A stretch of 64,000 nucleotides of DNA from Phorcus lineatus (taxonomy: Eukaryota > Mollusca > Gastropoda > Trochida > Trochidae), in the NCBI GenBank assembly GCA_921293015.1, contig OV121081.1:29949158-30013157 (forward strand), in the 5' to 3' direction. Below the pieces are notes generated by a model that was not told the origin of the DNA, did not search any database, and saw nothing but the letters and a program-made list of their open reading frames with translations. Shown here piece by piece: positions 21,863 through 35,400 of the stretch (the first letter of the stretch is position 1; every line of letters starts with the position of its first letter). The position numbers were made by a program, and so were the translations under genes.

Positions 21863-23623
21863 TGCCGGAATGTCTACTCAAATTTCGTTTTCACCAAAAA
21901 TAACAAAACATCACTGTCTCTTTAATTACCCAACTAACAGGATATACAACAGACAATATAACAATGTCCTTGTCGTACTATTTTACAACATAAGTGCCTA
22001 ATTCTAGGATTTCCTGAGCAAGAGCGAGGGATATGATATCAAATATGTCAACACTCGACAATGAAAGAAAAAAAATTCAGCAAGGCAGAGCTACTTGTAA
22101 CTTTTATCAACCAGCGTTGACATAATTGATATCAGAGGAAACTGGGGAATCTCTATATCAAACTGTGGTGATCTCTTATTCAGATTGATAAACTCTCCAA
22201 CCACTTCATATTATCATGTCTATCATGTCTTCTTCGATGAGGACATGCACTTGATATAGCCTAACAGACTGATGTCACACTGAATATCATCGTGTCATAA
22301 AGTTCATTGATACACTGTTGGCAAAACTAAGCATCCTACTTTGAGAATACATAATTGCTTTAAAGAGACACTCCAAGATTTTCATGAAATTTATTTGCTA
22401 TGTAAAAACATCAATTATTCACAGAATCTCAAGTATCCATCATGTTGCTGTTTACACAAAAATTATTAGTTTTCAATGAAAATAAAACAACAGAAATGTT
22501 AAACCGATTAAGTTAGCATCACAGTAAACATCAGTGATTGTCAACATTTCAGTCCCCACCCCCCCCCCCCTCCAAGGCCTCTTCAATTTTCTTGTTCCAC
22601 CATTGTGCATGTATTGGCAAACAAAATGTCAAGGAAGGGTTTGTTTTCATCAAATTCTGTTGAAGGGAATTTTGAAAGAGTATGTTTGATAAAATTGATT
22701 AAAGTTAGATAAAATATATTGACTTAACATGGTCATCAGACCTGTGGAAAAGGTAGGCATCACAATTTTTGACAGTGTTTATCACATAAATCTTATATTG
22801 TATTCGAAGTTTAAAGTGCTCTTGGGGCTTATAAAATGGATTACCATTCAATTAAATGAGTAAAATGTCTAAAAGAGAATAACAAATTGTAGATTATTTT
22901 TAACAATTTTGTTTTCTCCTTTTGAACCTTCCTGTCTATTATCTGTCATCAAATTTATTCAAATGTATTCAATCATCAACATACAAAGAAGATATTCAAG
23001 TAATTGATTTTTTTAGCAATTCTATTCCTTCTAAAGAGAATTTCAATATTTACCTAATTTCTTGATGTAAGCAGAGACCAATCTTGTCATTACATTCAAA
23101 CGCCCACACAAAGGGTACTTAAAAAATACTTTTATCAATTATCAGAAAACTTGATAAAAATACTCTCAAAAGCGGCAAGTTTTTAAAAAAGATACCTCCT
23201 CCTCATTTTAATTTCCTTTTACATGACTTATGTAATGTTTCACGTATTATTGATTTTCTTCAATCTTACCAAGTTCTAATTCAGCATCTTGTCAATAACT
23301 TACTGCGGCATTCATGACTGAACAAAACCAGAGAATTAAGATTCTTTTCACCTTGAACTTCTAGATTGATTAAAATTTGACAACTCACAATATCATTTCA
23401 TATACTTTTTATATACTTTTCATACCCATATGGTAATTGGTAAGACATAAGCAGTGTCATATTTTCATATGTGCACATGTTAATCACTGGAATAACACTT
23501 TGCACAAAAACATCAAATTGATCCATTTCTCGTTATTTTCATATCATGCATATAATGTTACCAAAGTGTCTTGTCATAACAAACCTATGCAAATCAAAGA
23601 ATATTTTACCTTCTTTTTTTTTA

Positions 23624-23931
23624 GGTGAGGTGAGATGGTGTTTAATGCCGCTTTCATGATTATTTCACTTATATCATGGCTGCTAGTATTATTGCAGGGA
23701 GAAAGCCCGCAACACCATCGTGGCTATGCATTGCGGTGAAACCTGCGAGCATCAGCTGGAACTAGCGAACCATGGGTGGTACTGCACTGAATTTCAGTGT
23801 AGCATTGCACCCAAACCTGACTGCGTGTAGAACAGTTCTCTACTGCAGACAAAGTTGCCGAGCCCCTGGCGGGATTCGAACCACAGACCTTCTGATCCGA
23901 AGCTGAACGCGCTGACCACTGCGCTAGCACT
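23624..23931 (-). repeat. Full-length tRNA-derived SINE, about 300 bp
   Basis: The minus strand begins with a tRNA-like head GCTAGCGCAGTGGTCAGC, and carries a perfect B box GGTTCGAATCC. These are RNA polymerase III internal promoter elements. The body follows, and the far end is GGTGAGGTGAG on the plus strand. Related pieces lie at 15598-15808 and 21742-21862, and GATTCACCTCACCTCAC at 30524 and 30909 resembles its end. Confidence 0.85.
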
Positions 23932-26900
23932 ACAATTGTTTGGATGTCATGTCATTGTGATGACATCATGTTTACGACATCATGACTGTACTAGTATGAT
24001 GTCACAGTCTTTTGACGTCAACACATTGCAGTGTGTTGTAATCATGTCACTGACGATGACAGAGCATTGAGAAAAAGTTGATTGTCAAAATGACGTTCAG
24101 TGGGAGATATTGCATGCTTTCACATGTGAGATATATCCAACAGAAAACGTTTTTGAATGATAGACAGATTTATCATTTGAATTCTATCCACTAAAATTAA
24201 AACTAATCTGCTTATATCTTCAACAATAACAAATATCAGATGTATTGACTAAAAAGTGGGTACTTAATAAGTATAGTTGTGATAATATATTGTAGTATTG
24301 AGAATTGTGATACTTAATCTGACAATAAACATCAGTTGATACATTGCTGTGCACTGATGACTTTAGAAATGTTTATTTTGCCTGAAAATCATAAAAATTA
24401 ATAAAAAAATCAATGATCGTCAAAATATTTCTATAAAAAAACGATAAATAGGGTATTGTTACAGGTATTGTATCAAATCGTTCCTAAATATCATTATACT
24501 TGTTGTTAAATGTCTGTATTGTTACATCTCTACATTCATACGTGGAATATGCTAGATGCGAAAGCAACTTACAAAACCCTGTACGTCTTAAAGGGCCATA
24601 AAAAAAGGGGGTAGGGGGGGAAGAGTTGGAGTCGACAGCCTTAAACTCAGGAATCCACCATTTGTTACAATTGTACCAGATATCGCAAATATATTTCCTT
24701 ACAAAATGATTTCTATTCAGCAGCTGCATGATTTTAGTATACTATATTTTCAATGTTTTGATATACTGAAATTGAATGTTTTTTATAATTTTTTTATTCA
24801 GTTCAACGATCATTATAATGTTGACATGGATTTTAAATACATTAATTTCAAAATCAGTCACCATTTAGACAGGGATTACAGATACTTATCATTCATATTG
24901 TACAGCCGTGTCGGGTAAAGATATGAGGGTAAAGAAAGATACGCACTCGTACAAAACTTAACCTAGTAAATCAGCATCCGATGAGTGTAAGCTTGTAATA
25001 GATTGATGTCTTTGCATCCTTAGCCAATTTGGAAGATATCATGAATTTTTAAAAGGTAAAAAGGACTTACATGTTGATTAGTCGCACAAATGATTGACAA
25101 ATTGGTAAAAACTGAAAGAATTCCTAGCAAACATGGCATCACCAAACAGTTTGCCTTCTGACATAAAAATTGTCAATGGAAATCAAAATATTGATCTGAC
25201 TATCAGTTTGTCCTTACCTAAACTTCAGAAAACAGATTTAAAATCTATCAAAATCATAAAAGTGGAAATGTTAGATGTATTCAAACCCCGCCTGCTTATC
25301 TTTAGCCTACATATGCCGACCTTTGGGAATAGGGGGGTAGTCGTTTGAAAACTTATACTGTCACTGACAAACACATTTCAACACGTATATTTTACATTAA
25401 TATTATCAGTGAAGTTCTAAACTTTAACAATGACTTGGTTTTTATCCCATGCACTGTATTTGTAATGAACGAACATATATTTCTTATGTGCTTAGCTTTA
25501 CCTGACAGCACTGTATATATTCTTTACATAGTTCTGTCATGTTATAAAGATTGACACCCTTTGACAAAGCTTTCACCAATGGTCTCGAATTTTGGTCAAA
25601 TATGTAATGATTTGTTTTTTTATGTTGGAATATACTTGGAATATGCTTGGACTATACTTGGAATATACTAAAATTTGTAAAAATACTTTCAATGCTCAAA
25701 ATATGTATATATTTCTTGGCCAGTAGAATTATATGATTTGAGAGATAGTTTGAATCTCGTGAGCAAATGAAGCCAACTTAATTAAGACAAAATTGGGTAA
25801 TTTGTATTTTGAAAAAATATGAAAAAGAAGCTGACTTTTAAGCAGATTTATATTCCCATATTCTGAATACTTTTTAGTCAGTGAGTACATAATGACTACC
25901 ACGACCTCGGTCAGTGTGCCCTATCTGATAAACGTCCCTTGCCCTCTACTTCAAACTCGTACGAGCTGGTAATATATGTTGTCAATGTGGACGGATGTTA
26001 TAATTATAAGACTAAATTCTCTTTATCGTAATCCTTATTTTGTGAGATGAAAATGAACAAAAGTGACGAAGGTGTAGTAATCAAAAGTGTCATAGCAAAG
26101 TGTTGGCAATAACTGTTTTATTTGGTGACACCATCTCAGGAATTTGGACATGATTTATTGTTCAGTATGTAAAAAAAAATTTATTTTTTTTTTAATATAG
26201 CTGACTACACCTAACAAATAAATGATAATGAGAAAGACCCAAGAGCATATGCCCTACTTTGGAAGATTTGATTCTATTCAATGCCTTTCTACCCGGGGTA
26301 AACACAAACAATGGACACCGTAGACATGACAGGACTAGCCTAAACATTATGTTCAGTGACCATGCTTCAAATTCAGTTGTTACGACCGGACGATAACTTC
26401 ATCATACCATCTTTCGTAAACCATTTTCAAAATTATAAAATATATTTCATTGCACTGGATAATGCGAGGTGAGGGTGATTCTGAGTGAAAACTCACTCAA
26501 AGAGTCAAAAGACTGAGATTGGTGCCAAGCAATTTCGGAATGGACGCAATCTCATTACCCCATGTTTCATTACCGAAATGCCACAAAAGCAACAAACCTG
26601 ATCTACTTGTAGTCCAAATACGTTCGCTAATGGTTCCGTTTGCTTACAACCTGCATAAGATGGGTGGACCATCGTACTTGGTGGTGTACCAGCTGATCAT
26701 AGACGGCAGAGGAAATATTGGTGTTATCGCTCTTTTCACCGGTGTCGATGTATTTTGATCTCTCTAACAAAGGATCCTAGTAACGAAAGAATGGGAACAA
26801 TGTGACAAATGTAGAGAATCGTGGGAAATATGATACGAACAAGTGTGTTTTTTTATATTGATGAAAAGAAGGTGTTTTATAAACTAATTTAATTAATGGA

Positions 26901-28679
26901 CTTCATTCTAGAATGACTTAATATTATTTTTAAAGGTTAAAATGGGGAATAAATATAATCATAAGTAGGTCAAAATTTGTCACACACAAAAATTTATAAA
27001 CTTGAATTATACATTTTTTGTTGGATATCTTTATAAGATAACTATACATCGCTTTGTCAGTCGCGTTAACAATTTATTTGCATACCATTTCGATATATCT
27101 AGACAAACCTAGATCTATCCTTTTATTATTTTCATCCGTTTGTGATGAAAACACATAGCAAATCATATTGATGTGGTAACACATTTTCAATTATTTATTA
27201 ATTTATGTTTTTATTTATTCAAATATTATTACTTCAATAACATGAAAATAAGAACACAGAAAATACAATAAAATTAATATCAGAGTTCGCTAAGCATGAA
27301 AAATACAGGGCAAATAAATCAAACAATATTTATGAATAAGGGAGAAAAGTATCTCAATACCAAATGATATTTATTTTACAAATACAACTTGTCTGATAAG
27401 AATGAAGAAAATATTTCAGCAAAACCAATCGTATGAAATGAATGAAGAATAATTATGTAGCAGTTCAAGAACGAAAAGCCATTCAAGGTTTCCAAATTCT
27501 GGCATTTGCTATTTTGAAGGAACAATATTTTGGTGTCAACAAATTGTGAACATTTTAGCCCAACAAAAGTGCGCCAAGCTACAAATCTAAGTATTGGGTC
27601 TTCTTGTCTCCCATTTAGTAGTTCTATGTTTAAAGGGACAGTAGCATGTTTTTGAGATATTCTATTTCTTCAGATTTTCCTCAATAAATGTATCTTTATG
27701 CCAAATGCATAATCTGCAAATTGTCAAACATCTCATTACTCAACCAGATTGTCTGAGTCGCTGAAGAAAGTATCGAGTATCGAGCGAAAGTTGCTTGCGG
27801 CCATTATGACGTGAACACCTTTCAATGATCAAAGGTAGGAAATGGCGTAGCTTAATCGAATATTTTACCTTAATTAGATAACTGCTTCTTTTGATTAATA
27901 AAACAATGCCTTGAAATTGGTAACATTCATTTTCGTTTTCTAGAGATCACTTTTTTAACCACCTACAAGTCAGGGCGCCTTCCCTTCGAGTACCTCTACC
28001 GTATAGGCTATAAGTGACGTCACGGAGCGGATAATCGCTGTCTGGAGCTAGTTTTTTACCTGAAAAAGGTGCTACTTCCCCCTAAACATATTAACATTGT
28101 TAGGTATCGCAAAGTAAGATACTTTGAAGCCTTTTTGTCATTAATTGATAATAAAAAGTACAACTTTACAACTTTTGAAGATTTTTTGTGTAAAGTTTAT
28201 CATGCAACTTCCGCACAGATATTGTGGAATAGAATTTCAGTAACACCACAATGCTTTTCATCTGACATCGTTCAAACAGATTTCTCTTATTCTAATAAAT
28301 ACGTCACATAGAAATAAGTTTTATATCAGGATGAGTCATTTAGTAAATGTATCGTACATCATAATTTAGATTGACATAAAAATTAAATTTTCATCCAAAT
28401 CTAGACTTGCATTTCAAGAGGCTATGTACGGGCTTGGGTAAATCCAAACTCAAAATAGTACGAACACCGTTCTGTGGATTCTTGGATTAAGTTAAGTAGA
28501 TGAAGAATGAAAATTATTTTATATTGGTATGCAAATAAATTGTATATTATACAAGTTGTATATTAATAAATAAAATCTTATTTCTACCTTCTGTGGGTTG
28601 AAAAACTCATATTCGAAAAGGGGTGTCGATATATTTTCTTCCGCCTCGATGTATAGAGAGTTTTGAAATACCATAGCAA

Positions 28680-29075
28680 TAGGGCTTCCACGGGTCCAAA
28701 ATATTGGACTCGAGTACTCGAGGGGTCAGACTCGACTCGGACTCGAGTACTCGAATTTGTCACATTTCAGAAAAAAAGATGTACATGTAAGTGTAACTGT
28801 GTAATCAATTTTAAAACAACGACATTTACCTAAGAGATCAGGCATACACATATGCCATTTTAAATCTTCAACTGACAACTTGGTAAGTCAATCACGTCCA
28901 AGTTCCGACGATACGACAATGTATCCAAGTTTATTCACTATTCATCATTTGTCGTACTTTTACATTTTAAATTTGCATTATTTCCCTTTGTCGAGTCCTC
29001 GAGCCCAAGAAAATGGACTGGAGTCCAACTAAACCCGACTCGTACTCGAGTACTCGAGTTCCCGTGGAAGCCCTA
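28680..29075. mobile_element. hAT-type MITE with perfect ends and 8-bp duplication
   Basis: The ends TAGGGCTTCCACGGG (28680-28694) and CCCGTGGAAGCCCTA (29061-29075) are perfect 15-bp inverted repeats flanked by the direct repeat CATAGCAA (28672-28679 and 29076-29083). The interior has inverted CTCGAGTACTCGAG blocks and no coding frame. It ends about 260 bases upstream of AIG1 first exon A, so it may overlap that promoter. A degenerate relative is at 52630-52933. Confidence 0.92.
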
Positions 29076-29338
29076 CATAGCAAAGATAAGAGTTAACAGG
29101 GCCGAGGTCAATATCAAGGTCTAACTAAGGAAACGAGGAGGTAAATCAAAACTGACAGAAATTCCTTCATTCAACCAAGAGTCGATCTATATCTTACCTA
29201 TTGGTATAGGTCAACCGGCGTTATCTAGCAAACATACTCACCACAACAGTATAACAAGGCGAATCGCTGACAACCGACAAATGTTGAATAACAAGAATTC
29301 ACCTTTGAACCATGCAACGACGAATCACAAATAGAACA

Positions 29339-29476
29339 ATGGCCGTGTTCAATGGATGCTTGTTTTGTGTACTGAGTGTGGTGTATTCATACAGTGTCAC
29401 GTACGATTACATATACGTCACTATAAACGCACAGCAGTATGGAGGCAAATTCAGGTTTCTCACCTTTCTAGATGTG
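29339..29476 (+). CDS. AIG1: AIG1-type gene, alternative first exon A
   Basis: 46 codons: a hydrophobic helix ([20 protein letters not shown]), then a short loop and [13 protein letters not shown] before GTAAGA. The frame is open upstream to an ATG at 29312, but the ATG at 29339 gives the same 46-codon length as exons B and C and puts the helix at the N-terminus. Predicted catalytic residue Thr42. Confidence 0.85.
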
Positions 29477-32400
29477 GTAAGACATTCCTACAAGCAATAT
29501 ACTACAATGTATATGTCTATGACATACAACAATATATGCTGCTAATTTTGCATTTATAGAAATGTAGCCCTATAGATACTTAATTATCAATAATTAAAAA
29601 ACTTATCTACCCGTGTGTCTATTCAACGGATAAACATGATTATCAAATACCTGTGTAATCCATGATCACAAAAAAGTCATTATATATGTATACGTGTACA
29701 TCTAAATTTATAGGAAGATTGAAAAACATAAAAACACTTTGGGTTTGTTTTATACTTTATGTTTGCACTTATAGGAATGAGCAAATATGCAAGCATGCAG
29801 CAACCAATCAATTTATCCGTCAATCCAACCTTTTATAATTTTCAAACATGTACATGGATTTATATGAACGCAGGTATCCATGAATATATCTATGCATGCA
29901 TCCATGAATATGGCGATGCATGTATCCATGCATCCAGCCATCAATCCATACATACATTCATACGTACATACATAACATTCATACGTAAAAAAAACATACA
30001 TACATTCATTCATACGTACATACATAACATTCATACGTGCAAACATACATAACATTCATACGTGCAAACATACATACATTCATACCAACATACATAACAT
30101 TCATGCGTGCAAACATACATACATTCATACGTACAAACATAACATTCATGCGTGCAAACATACACACATTCATAGGTACATATATACCATTCATACGTGC
30201 AAACATACATACATTCATACCAACATACATAACATTCATACGTGCAAACATACATACATTCGTACGTACATATATAACATTCATACGTGCAAACATACGT
30301 ACATTCATACGTACATACATAACATTCATACGTGCATACATATTTAACAATTATACGTACATACATAACATTCATACGTGCAAAAATACATACATTCATA
30401 CGTAAATACATAACATTCAAATGTACATACATATTTAACAATTATACGTACATACACATCATACGTTCACATATATCTACATGTGCATTGGTATATATAA
30501 ATGCATGCATGAACTCATGCCCGATTCACCTCACCTCACATACATACATATTACATAACTACTTACATATATACCTACATACATACATACATACATACAT
30601 ACATACATACATACATACATACATACGTGCAAACATACACATATCATACGTACATACATAACATTCATACGTGCAAACACACATACATTCTTACGTACAT
30701 ACTTAATATTCATACGTGCAAACATACATACATTCATACGTACATATATAACATTCATACGTGCAAACATTCATACATTCATACGTACATACATAACATT
30801 CAAACGTACATACATATTTAACATTAATACGTACATACACATCATACGTTCACACATATCTACATGTGCATTGGTATATATAAATGCATGCATGCACTCA
30901 TGCCCGATTCACCTCACCTCACATACATACTTAATTACCTACATACATACCTACATACCTACATACATACATACATACATACATACATCCTTACCATACA
31001 TACATAAAATCCATACGTTCATACATTTTCAACATTTTTACGTACATACCATACATACATATATAACATTCATACGTACCATTCTTACGTACATACATAG
31101 TTTAAATTCAAAGAAGTGTTACAATTCACCTGATTTCAAGCACAGTGGTGTCGCAATGCACCTGATACTAATTCATTAGCACATGCATGTATAATTTTGT
31201 AGCCACTCTCCATCCATTTCTACACGTGTATTGAATAATTGTAACTGAAACTTCTCATAGATGGGTGAGCTGTGCGCTTAATTAACATAAATATACAATA
31301 AGTATATGTATAACCTTACATCCGTTCAAGAGACAACAGAGGCGAAATCTATGTTAATCAAGTAAATTGCAAATTGTTGATGCTCGTCCCAAATTGAGTG
31401 AAATTAAATCATCAATCCTGATGTAAACTAAGCCTAATTGCCTTATAAAACTAATCATCCAAACACTTGGCTAATTGAAAACAACATGAAAAAGCTGTGA
31501 CATTAATCGTTTGAAATCTAGCGCCTTTCTTATTCATCATCTGTAAAGTTGTGCTATAGATATGTAGACTTCACATCCAGTTTGTGTGCTACAAATGTGT
31601 AAACTCAAATACTATAGTCCAGTAATATTATGAGAATACCAACCAAAAGTTTATATGCTTATCATGCTCTGTAAAATATTGATTGATAATAATGTTATAA
31701 AGTAATGATCCAGGAACTTAAAACAGTTGACATCATTTCTGTTGCAATTTCTGGCGGGTTTGGTCACATTTTTACCAGGATTACTGGTCTACGATGCGTG
31801 TGTTCTGTTTGGGTGGTAAACGTTATCAAGTTATGATAAAATGAAAACAACTGTATTCGTCTTGAATTTTACAACGAAATCCTGAATATGTTCAAATATA
31901 TTGCCCATTATTTCAGAATAATTCGGGAAACTTATCTAAAGTAGATAGAATTGCAGATTGAATTCATACTGTAAGATTGGTTATATATCGAATATTTATG
32001 GCAATGTGACTAGTGTTTTCGGTGATGCACGTGCTGTTGTAAAGCTGGTGTTCTATTTCCAATCAAATTGTCATATAGTTTGCATTTGGGGATGGCATAT
32101 TGACAATGCAATGATAAATCTTCAAATCATATCAGCACATGCATATGCTATTTTTTTTACACTTATCAAAGCCACAAAAGTTTATTAATATCGTTGGAAG
32201 TCCTTTTTTACACCTATTGATCTCTACAAAGCAAAGTGGTGAGTATCGGTTGAGTGTACTATGTGTAATACAAGTGCTGACCTTTTCATTGTTTATAACC
32301 ATGAACAAGCTATAGACTTACACTCAGTCCCCGAGACTTTTCAAAGAATGATTATCTTATTTATCATTGAAAGGATTCCTCAGAGACATGGCTATTTCTT

Positions 32401-35400
32401 GATCAATCTAGACTTGTTTATAATTTATATTTCTTGCAAAGTGAATTTCAGGTTAAAACATTATGAAAAATTTTCTGTTAGTTAGGGTAACATATACAGC
32501 ATGCGATCTGTAATTTTTAAATTATGACTCAAAAGATCTAGATGATAATTAGTTATAAAACGTTACATTTTGCTACTCTTAATCCGCACAACGTGTTGTT
32601 CATTGTAATCTCCGAATCTCCAGCTACGGCCAGAATCGGATTACTAATGAATCAGTTTACATCATAGACTCTCAAGTCTAGATAGAGCATGTGTCCAACA
32701 AACAGGCCAAAAGTGTACAGCGTTGCCTCGGAGAGTGCATCAACTAAAGAACAAGGATGATATTGTGTTTGAATATTATGAACTTACTTACCTCTCATAT
32801 CCGCCTATCGTTTTTGCAATATAAACTAAGTACGGACATACACTGTGTATGCCAACATAGTAAATTTGATATTGTCTAATAGAATTATACACACGAGATA
32901 AAAAAAATCAAAGTTGTTTATACGCGTGAAAAGGATATTGGATGGCAAGCATTGATGTGTTGCATACTTTTATATAGGTTTCTCATCTAATAAGGATGGT
33001 TATTTCAAACATCATAAACGTATTTAGAAAGTTGGATATAAAAACTGTCTACTTTCATCAAATAAGAATTAACAAGTTATATAAAAAAATCTTAGTAATT
33101 TTGTATTAAGTCGACATATGCATTTCGTGTTATAGATCATGCCAGTAAAAAGTCAATGGACCTTAATGGAGCGAACAAATCATGGTTATGCAATTGCAAC
33201 CGAAAGCTAGGGTATACAACTATAGGTCCTTGGTTCCTGTGACCAAGGTATATAGAATATACAACTGTACGTCCTTGAAACCTGTGACCGGGGTATATAG
33301 AATATACAACTGTACGTCCTTGAAACCTGTGACCGGGGTATATAGAATATACAACTGTATGTCCTTGAAACCTGTGACCGGGGTATATAGAATATACAAC
33401 TGTATGTCCTTAGTTCATGTATCCATTGTATATAGAATATACAACTGTACGTCCTTGGTTCAGGTAACCATTATATATATAGAATATACAACTGTACGTC
33501 CTTGGTTCCTGTAACCATTGTATATAGAATATACAACTGTCCGTCCTTGGTTCGTGTAACCATTGCATATAGGATATACAACTGTACGTCCTTGGTTCCT
33601 GTAACCATTGTGTATAGAATATACAACTGTCCGTCCTTGGTTCGTGTAACCATTGTATATAGAATATACAACTGTCCGTCCTTGGTTCGTGTAACCATTG
33701 CATATAGGATATACAACTGTACGTCCTTGGTTCCTGTAACCATTGCATATAGGATATACAACTGTGCGTCCTTGGTTCCTGTAACCATTGCATATAGGAT
33801 ATACAACTGTACGTCCTTGGTTCCTGTAACCATTGCATATAGAATATACAACTGTAAGCCCGTGGTTCCTGTAACCATTGCATATAGAATAAACAACTGT
33901 ACGTCCTTGGTTCATGTTACCATTGTATATAGGATATACAACTGTACGTCCTTGGTTCATGTTACCATTGTATATAGAATATACAACTGTACGTCCTTGG
34001 TTCCCGTAACCATTGTATATAGGATATACAACTGTACGTCCTTGGTTCGTGTAACCATTGTATATACTTTAAACAAATGTACGTTCTTGGTTCATGTAAC
34101 CATTGTCTATACTTTATACAACTGTACGTCCTTGGTTCATGTAATCATTGCATATATAGAATATACAACTGTACGTCCTTGGTTCCTGTAACCATTGCAT
34201 ATAAAATATACAACTGTACGTCCTTGGTTCCTGTAACCATTGTATATAGAATATACAACTGTACGTCCTTGGTTCCTGTAACCATTGTATATAGAATATA
34301 CAACTGTACGTCCTTGGTTCCTGTAACCATTGTATATAGGATATACAACTGTGCGTCCTTGGTTCCCGAAACCACTGTATATAGAATATACAACTGTACG
34401 TCCTTGGCTCATGTAACCATTGTATATACTTTATTCAACTGTACGTCCTTGGTTCGTGTAACCATTGCATATAAAATATACAACTGTACGTCCTTGGTTC
34501 CTGTAACAATTGTATATACTTTATACAACTGTACGTCCTTGGTTCAGGTAATCATTGCATATAGAATATACAACTGTACGTCCTTGGTTCATGTTACCAT
34601 GTATATAGGATATACAACTGTACGTCCTTGGTTCTTGTAACCATTGTATATATGATATACAACTGTACGTCCTTGGTTCCTGTAACCATTGTATACATGA
34701 TATACAACTGTACGTCCTTGGTTCCTGTAACCATTGTATATACTTTATACAAATGTACGCCCTTGGTTCATGTAACCATTGTATATACTTTATACAACTG
34801 TACGTCCTTGGTTCATGTAACCATTGTATATATGATATACAACTGTACGTCCTTGGTTCCTGTAACCATTGTATATACTTTATACAAATGTACGTCCTTG
34901 GTTCGTGTAACCATTGTATATAGGATATACAACTGTACGTCCTTGGTTCCTGTAACCATTGTATATACTTTAAACAAATGTACGTTCTTGGTTCATGTAA
35001 CCATTGTATATACTTTATACAACTTTAGGTCCTTGGTTCATGTATCCATTGTATATAGAATATACAACTGTACGTCCTTGGTTCGTGTAACCATTGCATA
35101 TAAAATATACAACTGTACATCCTTGGTTCGTGTAACCATTGCATATAGAATATACAACTGTACGTCCTTGGTTCTTGTAACCATTGTATATAGAATATAC
35201 AACTGTACGTCCTTGGTTCCTGTAACCATTGTATTTAGAATATACAACTGTATGTCATTGGTTCTTGTAACCATTGTATATAGAATATACAACTGTACGT
35301 CCTTGGTTCCTGTAACCATTGCATATAGGATATACAACTGTACGCCCTTGGTTCATGTAACCATTGTATATAGGATATACAACTGTACGTCCTTGGTTCC

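Larger units (their letters stand above)
19349..29338. other. Intergenic region between the MBOAT and AIG1-type genes
   Basis: About 10 kb between two divergently transcribed genes, so it should hold the MBOAT promoter and the promoter of AIG1 first exon A. I could not place either with confidence. Contents: SINE pieces at 21742-21860 and 23624-23931, a C-run at 22559-22570, a hAT MITE at 28680-29075, and a TGACGTCA site at 28015-28022. Short open frames (for example 24484-24729 minus, 25133-25348 plus, 26519-26758 plus, 28069-28311 plus) show no family motif. Confidence 0.5.

Noticed and set aside
23724-23931. Functional tRNA gene
   Set aside because: A and B boxes are present but the body continues into a SINE and related truncated copies exist nearby; the cloverleaf is not complete.
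25133-25348. Possible seventh first exon upstream of exon A
   Set aside because: It lacks the GG...FLT motif and ends in a stop rather than a phase-0 donor.
29759-31179. Open frames rich in Tyr, Ile, His, Thr (or Cys, Met, Tyr, Val) in the CATA array
   Set aside because: They are translations of a tetranucleotide-based array, open by low stop content only.
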